Of a stretch of 64,000 nucleotides of DNA, positions 36,701 to 48,732 are shown one piece after another. Position 1 is the stretch's first letter. Each line of letters opens with the position of its first letter. This stretch comes from Ifrita kowaldi. Lineage: Eukaryota; Chordata; Aves; Passeriformes; Cinclosomatidae. The notes beneath the pieces were generated by a model. It did not search any database, was not told the DNA's origin, and saw only the letters and a program-made list of their open reading frames with translations. Where the stretch lies: contig VZRS01005492.1 of assembly GCA_013398055.1 (NCBI GenBank), positions 91,426-155,425 of the forward strand, read 5' to 3'. Position numbers and translations under genes: made by a program.

Positions 36701-39700
36701 ACAGGGAAAGTGCCCAGTGTGGCATAACTGCCCGGCTTATGCAGCCAGTGAGATGGTGTATGGCTGGAAAAAGCAGAGAGGCTCTAATCAGACACACAAG
36801 AGCCAGCTGTGATGGAACGAGTACTCCTTGGTCTCAGAAGCTCTGCTCCTGGTAATGGCACACAGTGATACCCAGAACTACAAGGCAGAGCTGCTTTGAA
36901 TTAGCCCAGCTGCTTCCTCTGATGCTCTCTTACATACCTCCTTTATCCATCATGCACCCTCCCTTCCCATCCAAATGTGGATGAATTCCACATAGTCCTC
37001 TCGTACTGAGCTCAGCTTTCTGTCCTGCTGACAAGAGGTGTCAGGAGAACTGCCGGAAGAAAAAGCAGTTGTTACTAAGGCAAGGCCAGCCAAGAGGGTT
37101 GCTGATATGATAGATTATAGAAGGAAGTCTCAAAGTCACTTAAGGATGAGGAGCTGGAGGTGTGCATGAATAATGCCAGTGATCATACAAAAAATTCTGC
37201 AACACCGAAAAGTTGGAAGAAACCACTGCCTCTGCTAAGAGCACTGCAAAAGCCAACACTGACTGGTCTCCACTGAAACAACGAGGAGATTCCCAGGGCT
37301 GAGCAGGACTTTGTGAAGAGAAGACTTGAAGACTTTTCCTGGAGGAAATTATGAGCTCTGGTGGTGGGTCCCCTGCACAAGTTCTCCTCACTATTCTTTG
37401 CCCTAGAAACGCATGGGAGTGGGGTCAGCCAGGTTGGAGACAGGCTGATATTAATTCTCTAACATGTATTTGGAAAGGTATTTCTAACACACACCTCATA
37501 CTTTATAAGGTGTGCTAATAATAAACAGCAGCGAGTTTATAGTCCAGAAGACACCCTGGAGATGGGATTTGGTTGCTCAGAGGAGCATGGGAGGAAGAAG
37601 GAAGGCTGTTGCTACCCACGGGCATGAGGCTTCTGCGGTGAAATGATGCACCATTATCAGAGAGTTCACTGTTGGCTGGCATCTAGTCAAACTCCTGGGC
37701 ACACAGCAACCAGCACCCAGGGTGGTTTACAGCACAATTAGAGCTACTGCCAGAATAAATACTCAGTGTAGAGAACAGAAATCTCCTGTACAGAAACCTG
37801 CCATCAACAGTGCCAGTTGTCCTTTCCGGTCGGGGCACTGCCGCTGAGGTCTCTGCACACCCAGCAACACTGCCTAAGGGCCTTTCCACACACCTCACCT
37901 GGGGGTACTGCCCACGAGTGGAATCATTTCATTGCCCTTATGTCACAAATGAAGCAAAAAAGCCAAACAAATCTGTGCTGAAGTTCTCCAGTTGCGGGCC
38001 ACCATTTTTGGATTCGTCCTGGGAGCTGATGAATGTTTTGCCAGTGGTATCTTGGTGATGAGCATCTAGCAAAGGGAGTTCCTTGGGTTTGCTGGCTTAT
38101 TGTTTACAAAGAACTACTTAGCATAATGATTCTCTGATACCTTCTCAACAGGTAATAGAAGAAGCACTCCAAAAGAGATACAACTGGGATATAACTGGGT
38201 TATAGAGAAGGTTCATTTATGGTAAATGCCAATCACTAAAAATGTCAGATGCAATACTTTGAAGACCAAATGAAAAAATGAAGAGTCATTTTTCTTTGGT
38301 TTCAAAGCTAAATCCACACCACTTGTTTTGCAGAAAATCCATGGCAATTACTGGTGAAATAAGAAATCTAAAATACTTTACAAACATGATTTAAATTTTT
38401 TTTTAAATTTTAAAATCATTATTTTAAAAGTCATCCCTTTTTATTTTAAAATTATTCCCCATCCTAAAGAATCCAGATAGGTAAGTATAAACAAGTACTT
38501 TCAGAAGATATATCCTTGGAAAATCTGGAAAGAATAAAGAAACAAAAGAGCTGCACAGGTCTCTGTACCTTCCTCTAAATTGCTTTCCTTCACTAACTCT
38601 GCTAAAACAATTGCAGCTACATCCATGAGCTCAAACACTGGTATTTCTGAATAGCTCTTTAACTGAAGGGAACTGCAGTCTTTCTGAAGACATATCTCTG
38701 TTACAATCTATAATGAATGTAATCTTCAAGGGGCAATAATTTCTCTCAATTACACAGTTTTTCTATTAAAAGTGGCATGTGTTACAATCTGGGTTGTCAG
38801 CTCCTCTGGCCATGGACACGTACATTTCTCAGTAAAGCATCTTAGGCACCGCCTGTATGCTATCACTGAGATCACTAATAATGTTAAAACTTTTTTTAAA
38901 TTTAATTGCATGTTAACATAATCTTCCAAGTTATTTTTTCAATATAAATACATAGGTCACAACAGCTGTTTGGAGATCTCCAATTAGAGCTGTTTTGTGG
39001 CTGTCTCTACAGAAAATGCCTTTGGCTAATATAATTTAAACCTCTTCTGTGAATGAATTTCATGCTTTGAAGCTAGCTAATAATTTCTATCATTTAAGAA
39101 CAATGTTCCATGATTTGCTCCCAACAGTAAAAAAGAGAAAATCAGAACTCTCCTGCACCGCTGCTCCCACCTGTCCGTGTGCCAGAGCACTGCCCTGGAT
39201 TTCCCAGGAGCTGCCCTGCTGCTGCCATGTGCTGGCTGGGAAGGGGGCGAGGACTCCGGGACGCTGCTTTTGCAAAAAGTGCCAGAGCTGGGAGAACTTC
39301 ACCGTGCAGTCCCAAGGTCACAGCAGAACTGGGAAGGAGAACTATAAATTACAAAGTGCTGGACTGCAGCCAAGCCCAAGGGAAGCTGCATTTAGCATAT
39401 CATTCTCTAAGCAGCAGGATGAAACCTCAACTCCCTTTCAGACAGAATTTGAATGGAATTTGTTATACGAACACTTGATTGAAATATCACCGACTGACTT
39501 TCCGTGACAACTCGGAAATGGGTTGCAATCATGGGGGGGATCCTCTTCCAACCAGCCTAAAATGATGATGAGGACGATAAAGCCCTATTCAAATATTTAT
39601 GAAAACCAGAAGAATTTCTGTGCTAGCAACATGCTGCTACTATAACAGAGACCTCAGATAATCTCCTGACATTACCCTGAGCTGATGTTTCTCCCAGTGT

Positions 39701-41379
39701 AAACTAAAGGTAGAATAACAAGCTGATTCTAGTATTTTGAAGTAAAAGTGCTGCAACAGAGGTTAATAATAATGTATTAGAAGAACACAATGCAGGTAAG
39801 TGTGAAGATATTTTATTTATAGATACTACGTACAGGCTGCCATCAGTGCTGTAGCCCTCCTGTGTAAGGTACAGAATAGAAGAGCTTTGCATGAGCTGTA
39901 GACTCGCACATGTTACGTGCATCTACAACATCTAATGCTGTGGGGAGACACCGAGACCTCCAGAAGTGGCAGCATACACAAAACAATATGGGCAGTGATA
40001 TTCCAAAGCATTAAACAATTACAGTGTTTATGAGAAAAGGATTAAATAATTAATTAATTCAAGGATTCAAAAGTAACTTTAAATTTTAAATGTTGGAAAA
40101 AAAAAAGAAATTGTTCACGTAAATTTTCTGTATCATAAAACCTCTGCACCTTGCTGTCACACTGATAACTCCAAGACCGGTATTTAAAGACATGAGGGAA
40201 TATTGCTGCCAGTCTCAGTGGGAAGAGGGGCATCTTGAAAGGAAATCCCCTCCCCCTAGTCTACAAAGGAATACTGGCATTAAGTGCTGAAACAGCTGCC
40301 ATCCTTCATCTTGGCACTAAGTCAGGTGATGGAAAGCAGTGAAGAGATGCTGGAGAGTTTGAGGAGCACCGTGTGAAGGCAGACGGTTCAGTAATTTATT
40401 GGACAGCAGCTTCCTTGGGTGGATCATACAGCCATAATGAACAGGCAGATGTGAACTATTTTGCTAGTAAGTTATAAGTGACTTGTTAAAAACATTGTCA
40501 CAGTGCTCTGGTATTATTTGAAGAAACACTAACAATGTGATCTGAATAGGCGTTGAGAAGAAAAGCCAGAAGAGTAATAAATTAGCTTCTGCTGTTGGAG
40601 AGGGAAGTTTTTGGATGTGAGTGTGATAAAGTATACTTTCAGGGAGAGCTGGAAAAAAGCACGTATGTATTTGTAAAATATCATAGAGATGGCAGGGAAG
40701 GAACTTTGCCTAGAACTGGTGGATGTGGAAGTCTGTGTTGGGTGGAATAAGTTCTGCACTGGGGGATGGAAGGATGAAATAATAGTTGGTCATGCTCTGC
40801 CTTACACCCAGTGCTGTGATAACCCCCAGATGAAGAGGTTTTGATCACTGCAGATTAGGATGGGGTTCTCTCTTCTGTGACTTGAGAAACAAGGCGAATA
40901 CATTTCTGCTACAAGAAAGTGGCTGCATTCTGTCCGCTTGCCCTTCTCTGAGCCTTTGGCATCTGCTCAGCTGAAGAAAATAACTCCTTTTCTGAACTGC
41001 AATACAAAGGGGAGATTCATGGCATCATCCTGTCTATGTGCCTGCAGACTCACATGCTTTACTGACCAGGATGCTCCTTGCACAATTTCTTTCTTTATTT
41101 CCTAGACCTTTTCACAAATGGATTTTGTGATTCCTGAGAAATGAGAAGTCTAAAGGTTCACAAAACAACGATCTGTCTGCTTTTTGCCAATGAAAGAGCA
41201 ACTTAGCTTTTACACCTTCTTATGCACTAGTCTAACTTCTGACGCACTCTTTAGATTTCTGAACTTATTTTACTAATTCAGCTCATACTGATTTATGTGC
41301 TTTAAGCAGATCAAGCAGCTCATGCAAAAAACCCTGTTAAAGTACATTAAATAATTATTTATGTAACATCTTCCATTAA

Positions 41380-41480
41380 AGAACTTAAAAGCAACACAAA
41401 AATTAATTGAGCTCCTTTGAGCTAAGTAGTATCCCCATTTCAGAACATAAAATGAAGGCATATTAAATCAGATATTCAAA
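41380..41480 (-). repeat. MIR-type SINE relic
   Basis: The plus strand reads AATTAATTGAGCTCC, GAGCTAAGTAGTATCCCCATTT, then AAAATGAAGGCATA. This follows the order of the reverse complement of MIR: ATTAA, CCTCACAACA, GAGGTAAGTAGTATCCCCATTTTACAGATG, then AACTGAGGCA. The GTAGTATCCCCATTT segment is the strongest part. It is one of several such relics here, all in the same orientation. Confidence 0.52.
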
Positions 41481-44400
41481 CGTAGGTGCCTGAAGTCAGT
41501 CATCTAAATATACGTCACCATCTAACTACTGCTGTGATTCTCCCAACTCAGAAGGGGATCGAGTCTGTATTTGAGGACCACACTGACTAGAAGGAGAAAC
41601 CAACCTCTCTCAAACTGTTTCTGTGCAGGCATTAAAGGAACCCAGAATTAAAGACCAGGATGTCTTGCAGCTTTGGCTAAATTAGCAACTGTTGAAAAAT
41701 AAAGCAACTTCTGTTTAGCTCCTAGCTTAAAGTGGATGTCAGATCACAGGCACTCAAGTTCAAAAAGCAATCAGGAAGTTTATGTAACTGATCTGGCCAC
41801 CTTTCCCAAGGTGAGGAATTAGTGCTCTCTCGAGGACTGCCATTTACTTAACATTTCCTGACTTTCACGAGGCTGGTTGCTGTATGAATGGCGGTTGGCA
41901 GATCAGGCCCTAGCAGATCTTAACGTGGCTGCGCTTCTCCTTGGCAGCACTGTAGGCAGCATCACTCCCCTTCTGCCTCCTGTCTTCATCCCAGGCACAG
42001 CCACCAGCCCTCTCTCCCAGGACACTGACTTGCACTTTCAAGAGGGGGAAGCTTCATTCTGATGAAGACTGAAAGACCATTTATGGGTGCTCTGACGAAC
42101 ACTTCAAATTAAATATTTTAAGGGTGGTGAAATAATTGCCAGGTTTGCATATTTAATGGACCTTGAGCTATAAGCATTCCCCAAAAATGCCTAGTTAATA
42201 CTGGTTTGACAGTGAATTGGCACAGTGCTGAGCTCTGATACACCAAATTAGCATTCATTTGCGAAATGTTACTGAAAGATTTCTTAAAACCTGACAAGTT
42301 CCAAAATCAGTTTAGGAGAAGAGGGTCTCTCCCCCTGACTGCCTTTTTAAAAGTCCTTTCTAGTTCTTTACCAGGGCTCCAAGGGTATTCCTCTCAAAAT
42401 GCTTTAGAAATTACAATTTTTTCAAACTTTGTATTTGCACCCTCGTCCAAGAGTGATCACTTCCTCTTGGGGTCTTTCCTCACGGTACAATTGAAAATCC
42501 TCTCATGCTGGGTCAGGAGTGGAGCTGTGGCCACGCAGTGCCCAGTCGAGGTGCAGCTAGACTCTGCACAGAGGATGAGTGCTTGATAATCTGGGATGCA
42601 GGTGCTCTGCTACCTCCAGCGGATGGCTAATGAATTCCAGGTGGGATTTGAAGGAACTGGCACTGCCCCATTACATTCCTCTGTGGCTTCAGTTCTGGCA
42701 ACTTCAACAGCTTCCCCTCGCCCTGCACAATGTTAATACAGCTGCGCTCAGTGGACCCGACGGTGCTGGAACACCCTCAATAAACAGAGGAAAGCTGCCA
42801 GGCTCTGCTCTCCGAAGGGTTGGCGGCTCCGCCTGCCAGAGCCGGGCTTTGTTAACCTCCCCGCCACGGCCTCTCCTCGGGCTGCTGGGCACTGCCCGAG
42901 CCTGCCACCAACGGGAACAGTTTGAAGGAGGCTTATGCTGCCAGAGGAGGAATTCTCCAGGGTGGCCTTGTCCTGGTTGGTATTAGCTCACTTTGCTTCC
43001 ATTTTGCTCTATGGATTTTCAGTAGCTATGACAGAAGAGTGTACATTGAAACAAAAGTATTAAGAAGTATTAACATATAATGGTGACATTTTTCTCCAGA
43101 ATTTTTATCTTCATCTAAGCAGCAATACAAATGGTCAGGTAACATCCCAGTATCTGTTAACAGACATCTCCTTGAAAGTGTGCTGTCACAGCTATTGAAA
43201 TGTTTTACCAGCAAAAGTCACCCAACACCACCTGAGACAGAGGCTTGTGACACTGGTTTTGATCCCCTGAAAGAATAGTAAATGGGAATAGACTGTTTAA
43301 TGCTTGTTTTCTGTTAGGGATGAATGCTGTGGTGTGCTTACTATGAGGTGGCACATGCCAGCACCTAGTGGCTCTAAGAATGGCACTGCCAGACCTGGAA
43401 GGTCGTCCCCAGCATGGCAGGGAGTGTGCTGCAACAGTGTCCCCCTTGCTCCAGCTCTTCTCAGCTGTCTTCCCTCTCTGCTCTTCAGCAGTGGGGTCAT
43501 GCTGTGAAGATGAGGTCCTGCTATCCCTTGACTCTTCTCATGGCCTGTGCTCCACTGCTGAAGCCATGGCTCCAGGTTTCGGTGGTGGCACCAGGAGCAG
43601 AGCCTGTGCCTGAAGAACATCTCCCTACAGAGTGGCTGCTCCAGCTCCTATTGGACTGCCTTGGTTGTGCCTCACAGAAACAGAAAACTCCAGGAAACAT
43701 CTGTGGGACCTCGTTTGTTTGTGATTGTCCCCACCAGCTCCCACTTAGCATCAAAAACTGGAGGCTGAAGGGTTGCTCCTGCGGCTCAGCTGAAGCCAGA
43801 GAGAAATGTCGGCTGCTGTGTGATGACTAAGTCTCACATGCTTATTGCTCCTATCAGTTAGAGCTGTTAATCACTTTGTGCTGTTTCATCCTATAACAGG
43901 AATTCACTTCAGGCTGTGAAATTCACCATTTTTGCCATGACTAATTTGTGAAATCTGCCACCTTTCTTTGTGGTTCACATCGTGCCCTAGTTAGGCATCA
44001 TCTGTCTGATTAGGGAAATCTGTGATTTGTTTCTTGCAGCTGAGCCAACACAATTTCATTCCACTCCTTTCTTCTCTTTGCACTCAACTGCGATTTTATT
44101 GTCACCCGTGCCCTTGGATGCACCGAGGCTGCAGTGGCATGGGAGCCACCTCTGCTGGGGCTCGCACACAGCGAGTCCTGGCTCTCCTCTCTACTGAGCA
44201 CGTGCATGGGGCTCGGCCTGGGGCTTTAGCCCTGGCTTTGCTTGAAGCTACCTAGGTGTGTTATGTTTACCATCTTCCCAGATTTCTCCTGACCTGGTTG
44301 CTGCAATATTTTGGAAATCATTTCCCACCTGCCTTGCCAGTGCCTTGTTTCACGATACAGTCATCTGTTACTCTTTACATTGAATGTTGCTGGCATTACT

Positions 44401-47399
44401 AAATGCTATAAATATACCCAGTATACCATAAAAATACACAAGCAGATGACTGGTCTTGCCTACAAGAAATACTATGAATTTTTCATTTTTTTCACATGCT
44501 CTGAGCAAAATCGAGAGGGTGCTTGAGGAACATCTCATAACTGAATTGGGTCCTAAATTCCTATTTTCTCACTGATTAGTTATTTCCCAAAAATATTTTC
44601 CTGCACTCTTAATGTCTTAATTGTTCCTTGAAGACATTGCCAGCTCATCCATCCTTTTTTATACCCTCTTATAAACCAATAAAACATTATTTTAGTATTT
44701 CTGTCACTGAAATACAGTGATAAATGGTCTTCTTTTAAAATCAGTGGGAATAGAATAATGAATGTGCAGGAGAGCTTATTGACTTGCTCTTGCCAACATG
44801 GAGTCCTGCCATGAAGTTCAGAAGGATCACAAGATGCCCTGGATACTCCTCGTGCTCCTCTTTTCTTGATGGTAAAGCTGATGGGTTTGGGCTACACAGT
44901 TTTACAAGATAACAACAGAAAAGCAAAGGAAACCTTCCCTCCTAGCCCTTATTTTTACCATAACTTTCCTTTCCATCTCTCTTCCTATATTCTTTTTTTA
45001 CTAGTTTCACTCAAAGTTAATCACCTCTCTGCCAGAAAAATGGTCACATGAATAAGATCAATAGCATGATTTCTCTTATCAGATAAATAAATGGGCAAAT
45101 CTCTGAGAATCCCTGGCTGTAATTAACCCTTTGTCAAAATCCCAGAAGAGGAGATTAAGGAACATCCCAAGCGCATGTTCATTACTTTGTCCAGCTAGCA
45201 GAAAACCTAATGGGCCTGATCCTGCTTCTGCCCACACAGTTGATAACATTTCTCTGAATGACCCTGAGAGCCGGATTGTGGCTGGTGCTCAGCATCCCGT
45301 GCCCTCCTCTGTGTTTGCTGCACCCAGCACAGCAAATTGCAGCCCTACCGGCCCAAGCCACTGACTTACCCCCAGTGCAGTCTAATCAGATGGCAGTAAA
45401 AGCTTTCACTGTGCCATCCTGTTTGTGCTCAGCAGAAACATAAAAAGCATATTAGAAAATTGATTTTTGGCATTAATTGTGAGCAAAGAACATTATACTG
45501 AGTAGAGATAGGATGGTTTTTCTCAGGCAGAAAAATTCTATTTTAGTCTTTTAAAAGCAGCTCTGGAAGATGCTGAGCTAAGCCCCATGGACACACTTTT
45601 CAAATACCATAAGGCAAAGAGTAGTTACTGAATCTCCTCAGTCTTATTAGCTTACATAAACATAAAAATTTGAATAATGTTTGAAAAGCTAAATTCTCCA
45701 GATAATCCATAATCAGTAAATGTTCATTACTGAGACGTAGCAAATATGCATGAGATTTCCCCAGTGGCATTTTGGTTGCATGATTTAAAAGGTGTAGAAA
45801 AGCCTCCTCCACGTGGGGCTGGGCAAAAACTTCGAGAGGCTCCTGAGGTCATTCGGCCACAGCGTGGACCTTCCTGGTCCCTTCAGGAAGGAGCAGGAGG
45901 AAATCAGAATTCACTGTCTTGTTTTACAGCTCTGGTGATTTATAAATAAATCATCCCCACAGGATGATTGATGTCTCCATATTAATAATTAAGTCTTGAC
46001 CTTATGTTGTGACACCTGCTAATTTTTTTGGCACTTGAAACCAGTGCTCAGGAGAGATCCTTGGCTCTTGACAAATAAAGGTGGGACTGGACTCAAGGGG
46101 GAGGGGGAGACAGGTTTTTGTTTACCCTCATTTTGTTCTGTTTGATTCCGTCAGCTAATCGATGATGATTATTAATCTCTGTTGCCATCTACTCTATGGA
46201 TTTAATTCCTGCCTGTGACTGCTGTTGGAAAGTTTGCTCCGTTAGAAGCAGACTTTGATTGGATTTCCAGTAGCCAGTTTCCCAGATGTCCCCCAAATCA
46301 TTGTGTTACCTAGTCCAGGCACCTTACCATTATTTTTGTTTGCGATTTACTTTGTTTGGTAGCAGAGCTCCAGTAGCCTGGGTGACACTGTCATTATGCT
46401 CAACCAGGCTAGGTAGCAGGTGTCAGCAAAAGTTTAATTTGGAAGCTCATGAATTCAAAAGAAGAGCTTAACAGTTATCCCCAACACAGAGAGCTGCTGT
46501 GGCCTGAGCCTGGAAAAGAGAAAATCCCAGGGACATGAAAGGAATTGATGAGACACCAGGCATCTGACAAAATGAATTCTCGGGATAAACTGGGGATAGA
46601 TTTCTTGTCAAATGGTGAGCATCATTAATAAACAAAACAGATTTAGTGGCGGCATTTCCGATTTTCATTTCTGAGAACGTTCAGGTTTACTACTCACCCT
46701 CTCTCCCTGGTACTGTAGATACAGCCTATTCTCTTAATAGCTGCAACTTTTAAATCTTGCAGTAAAATACAAGAATTTCAGGGTAGGTGTCTAACATTAA
46801 AAAAAAGCACCTTTGGGTTTTTTTTAAACATGTTAATCTACGTGCAACACAAGTCAGCTACAGATAGAAAGCAGTATTATAATACAATTACAATAAGGGG
46901 TTTTCCTAACCCCTGAAAAAGCTTATAAAACTAATGGCACAGCTACGACCAGGTATCACATCATTCATTCCTGGCTACTTCTACAGCCAACACCCGGGAA
47001 TCCCAGACGTCAGCAGGGTGCTGTCCAGTTGCCCATCACTAGCACACCGGGGCTAACATATTGTACAAATCATTCTTCGCTGTGTGTTTGCCGTGGTTTG
47101 CACATACCCGTTCTGGAGGGTTGGGTGATGTGTAAAGGGGCATTGCAAGGTCCGAGCTGCCAGTGTGGCCGAGCAGGGGCAGGGGAATCGGGGCGTGCCG
47201 AGAAGCACTCCTGCGGGAGAGCACCGCCCAAAGAAACCCCCTGTTCTCTAAAGATAACTCAAGAAATTAAAAACTGCCTCCGTGTCCCCTCATACCGCTC
47301 CTGCTCGCATGGACTGAACTCCGGGTGAACTGGGCTTCCAGTCTAGGGAGATGCCTGCATTTATCAACTAGTTTGCTTCGGATCCCGTTATTTTCGTTA
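41481..47399. other. Non-coding sequence left of the CpG island
   Basis: I recognise no exon or repeat here. Overlapping frames at 42.3-43.0 and 43.3-43.8 kb reflect locally higher GC and lack domain features. A segment near 42105-42175 is AT-rich with an ATTTAATGGA and a TTTGCATATT motif and could be a homeodomain- or POU-type binding cluster. CpG density rises from about 46.98 kb toward the island. Confidence 0.4.
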
Positions 47400-47402
47400 C
47401 AG

Positions 47403-47471
47403 AAAGCCATGCCGGACTCTACCCACGAGCGCTCAGCCCGGAGAAGCCGCCGGCTCCATCCTCACCTGGAG
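47403..47471 (+). other. Hypothetical small plus-strand exon at the island edge
   Basis: A 3' splice-site-like sequence (TTATTTTCGTTACAG, ending at 47402) precedes AAAGCCATG. An open frame of 21 codons from 47409 (MPDSTHERSARRSRRLHPHL plus E) then reaches CTGGAG|GTGGGT at 47471/47472, a good 5' splice site. The peptide is not one I recognise. In a CpG island such chance combinations are common, so this is only a hint that a plus-strand transcript may exist. Confidence 0.15.
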
Positions 47472-47583
47472 GTGGGTCCCGGTGCCGGTGCCCCCGTACC
47501 CGGGAGGGGCTGGGCCGGCCCCGCCCGGCTGCGAAGGGAGCGGAGCGGGCTGGGGCGGAGGGGACGCCGCAGCCCCGGGGCGA

Positions 47584-47584
47584 N
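47584..47584. other. Single-N assembly break
   Basis: One N interrupts the GC-richest part of the island. A one-base N between GC-rich ends usually marks a gap of unknown true length, so sequence may be missing here. Confidence 0.9.
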
Positions 47585-47877
47585 CCCGGCGCATCTTCCC
47601 TCGCCGCGGCGCGGGCGGGGCCGGCCGGGGCCGCCGCCTTTCCAGGGGTGCTCTAGCCTCTCAAGTTTGACACGTTCCGGCGGCGTCCGCCGCTCCACGC
47701 CGCCCCCGCCGCCGCCGGATCGTGCATTGTCTGCAGGGCAGTTCCGCGCGGAGCGGGGCGCTGCGGGCCGAGCGCGCCTGTGACCGCCCTGCGCGCTCCC
47801 GGCTCCCGCATCCCGAGCCTCTGCCCGCGCGGCTCCCGGCGGAATATTGCACCTCCGAGGTGCGGGGAGGGAGGAAA

Positions 47878-48236
47878 GGTCCCGGGCAGGGTGCGGGGGG
47901 AAGCCTCTGCGCCCCTGCTGCCGGGTGTCGTCTGGGAGGAACGGAGAAGGGAGGCTCCTCCATATCCTTCGTGTGGATACAAACATCCTGCCGGGCGTCT
48001 CCTCCGGGCTGCAATTTGTAGAATATGTATGTATTTTGAGACTGGTTGGGAAGATCGGTGGCGCATCCTTGCTCACAAAAGAAGGTTGTGAACACACCCC
48101 AAGGGCAGACACAGAAATAATTGGAAGAGAATTGAAGTGATGGTGTTCTCGAACAACAAATTGGAGCAGACACACTGTAGTCAGGGCATGGTGGGCGCCA
48201 AGGTGCCTTGACTTGAGCCTGGATATGGACTGTTGG
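47878..48236 (+). repeat. 359-bp exact duplication, copy 1
   Basis: This segment, from GGTCCCGGGCAGGG to GGATATGGACTGTTGG, recurs without any difference that I can find at 48374-48732. It joins unique sequence on its left and ends exactly at the N at 48237. The perfect identity and the N junctions point to two overlapping contig ends that were not merged, not to a biological duplication. Confidence 0.95.
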
Positions 48237-48373
48237 NGGCGAGGGAATCCGGGGATCCGGGTGCCGAAGCCCGGGCCCGGGGAAAGGGGTCTCGCCACTG
48301 ACCTGCGCCGCGGCCGCGCCGCCTCCCGCGCTCGCTCAGCGCATCCTCCGCGCCGCTCTCGCCGCCGCCCTGN
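48237..48373. other. Orphan 135-bp GC-rich fragment between two Ns
   Basis: Single Ns at 48237 and 48373 bracket 135 bases of very GC-rich, CpG-dense DNA that include a NotI-type GCGGCCGC. It has no overlap with either neighbour. Its composition matches the core of the CpG island around 47584, so it may belong in that gap; its orientation is not established. Confidence 0.85.
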
Positions 48374-48732
48374 GGTCCCGGGCAGGGTGCGGGGGGAAGC
48401 CTCTGCGCCCCTGCTGCCGGGTGTCGTCTGGGAGGAACGGAGAAGGGAGGCTCCTCCATATCCTTCGTGTGGATACAAACATCCTGCCGGGCGTCTCCTC
48501 CGGGCTGCAATTTGTAGAATATGTATGTATTTTGAGACTGGTTGGGAAGATCGGTGGCGCATCCTTGCTCACAAAAGAAGGTTGTGAACACACCCCAAGG
48601 GCAGACACAGAAATAATTGGAAGAGAATTGAAGTGATGGTGTTCTCGAACAACAAATTGGAGCAGACACACTGTAGTCAGGGCATGGTGGGCGCCAAGGT
48701 GCCTTGACTTGAGCCTGGATATGGACTGTTGG
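48374..48732 (+). repeat. 359-bp exact duplication, copy 2
   Basis: Second copy of 47878-48236. It starts directly after the N at 48373 and continues without a break into unique sequence (AGTAACAGCACAGAAGG). If the two copies are collapsed, the sequence left of 47878 would run through one copy straight into 48733. Confidence 0.95.

Larger units (their letters stand above)
30746..41379. other. Presumed CHST8 5' intron, no gene seen
   Basis: No coding exon is recognisable. A CAAA-rich simple tract lies at 31383-31423, a 20-bp tandem duplication at 33702-33741 and a very A/T-rich stretch around 38390-38460. A short CR1- or L3-like fragment may lie at 32370-32420. Everything else appears to be unique non-coding DNA. 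The 152-codon frame at 39049-39507 has no recognisable features. Confidence 0.4.
47400..48450. promoter_or_regulatory. CpG island, candidate CHST8 promoter
   Basis: GC content and CpG density rise sharply, with canonical GC boxes on both strands (GGGCGGGGC at 47613-47621 and CCCCGCCC at 47519-47526) and no obvious TATA box. It is the only full CpG island in the window. It lies about 42 kb upstream of the CHST8 coding exon in the minus-strand direction, consistent with a TATA-less promoter and a long first intron. It could equally drive a plus-strand or bidirectional transcript. Assembly here is faulty (N at 47584, 48237 and 48373, with a false-looking duplication), so motif spacing beyond 47584 should not be trusted. 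Confidence 0.75.

Noticed and set aside
39049..39507. A 152-codon plus-strand frame with a Cys-rich middle
   Set aside because: The Cys residues do not form a recognisable zinc-binding or disulfide pattern, and an overlapping frame is equally open.
47462..48562. A 366-codon minus-strand frame across the CpG island, the longest in the window
   Set aside because: It crosses all three Ns and uses the falsely duplicated segment. GC-rich DNA has few stops, and the translation shows no recognisable domain. It is an assembly artefact.
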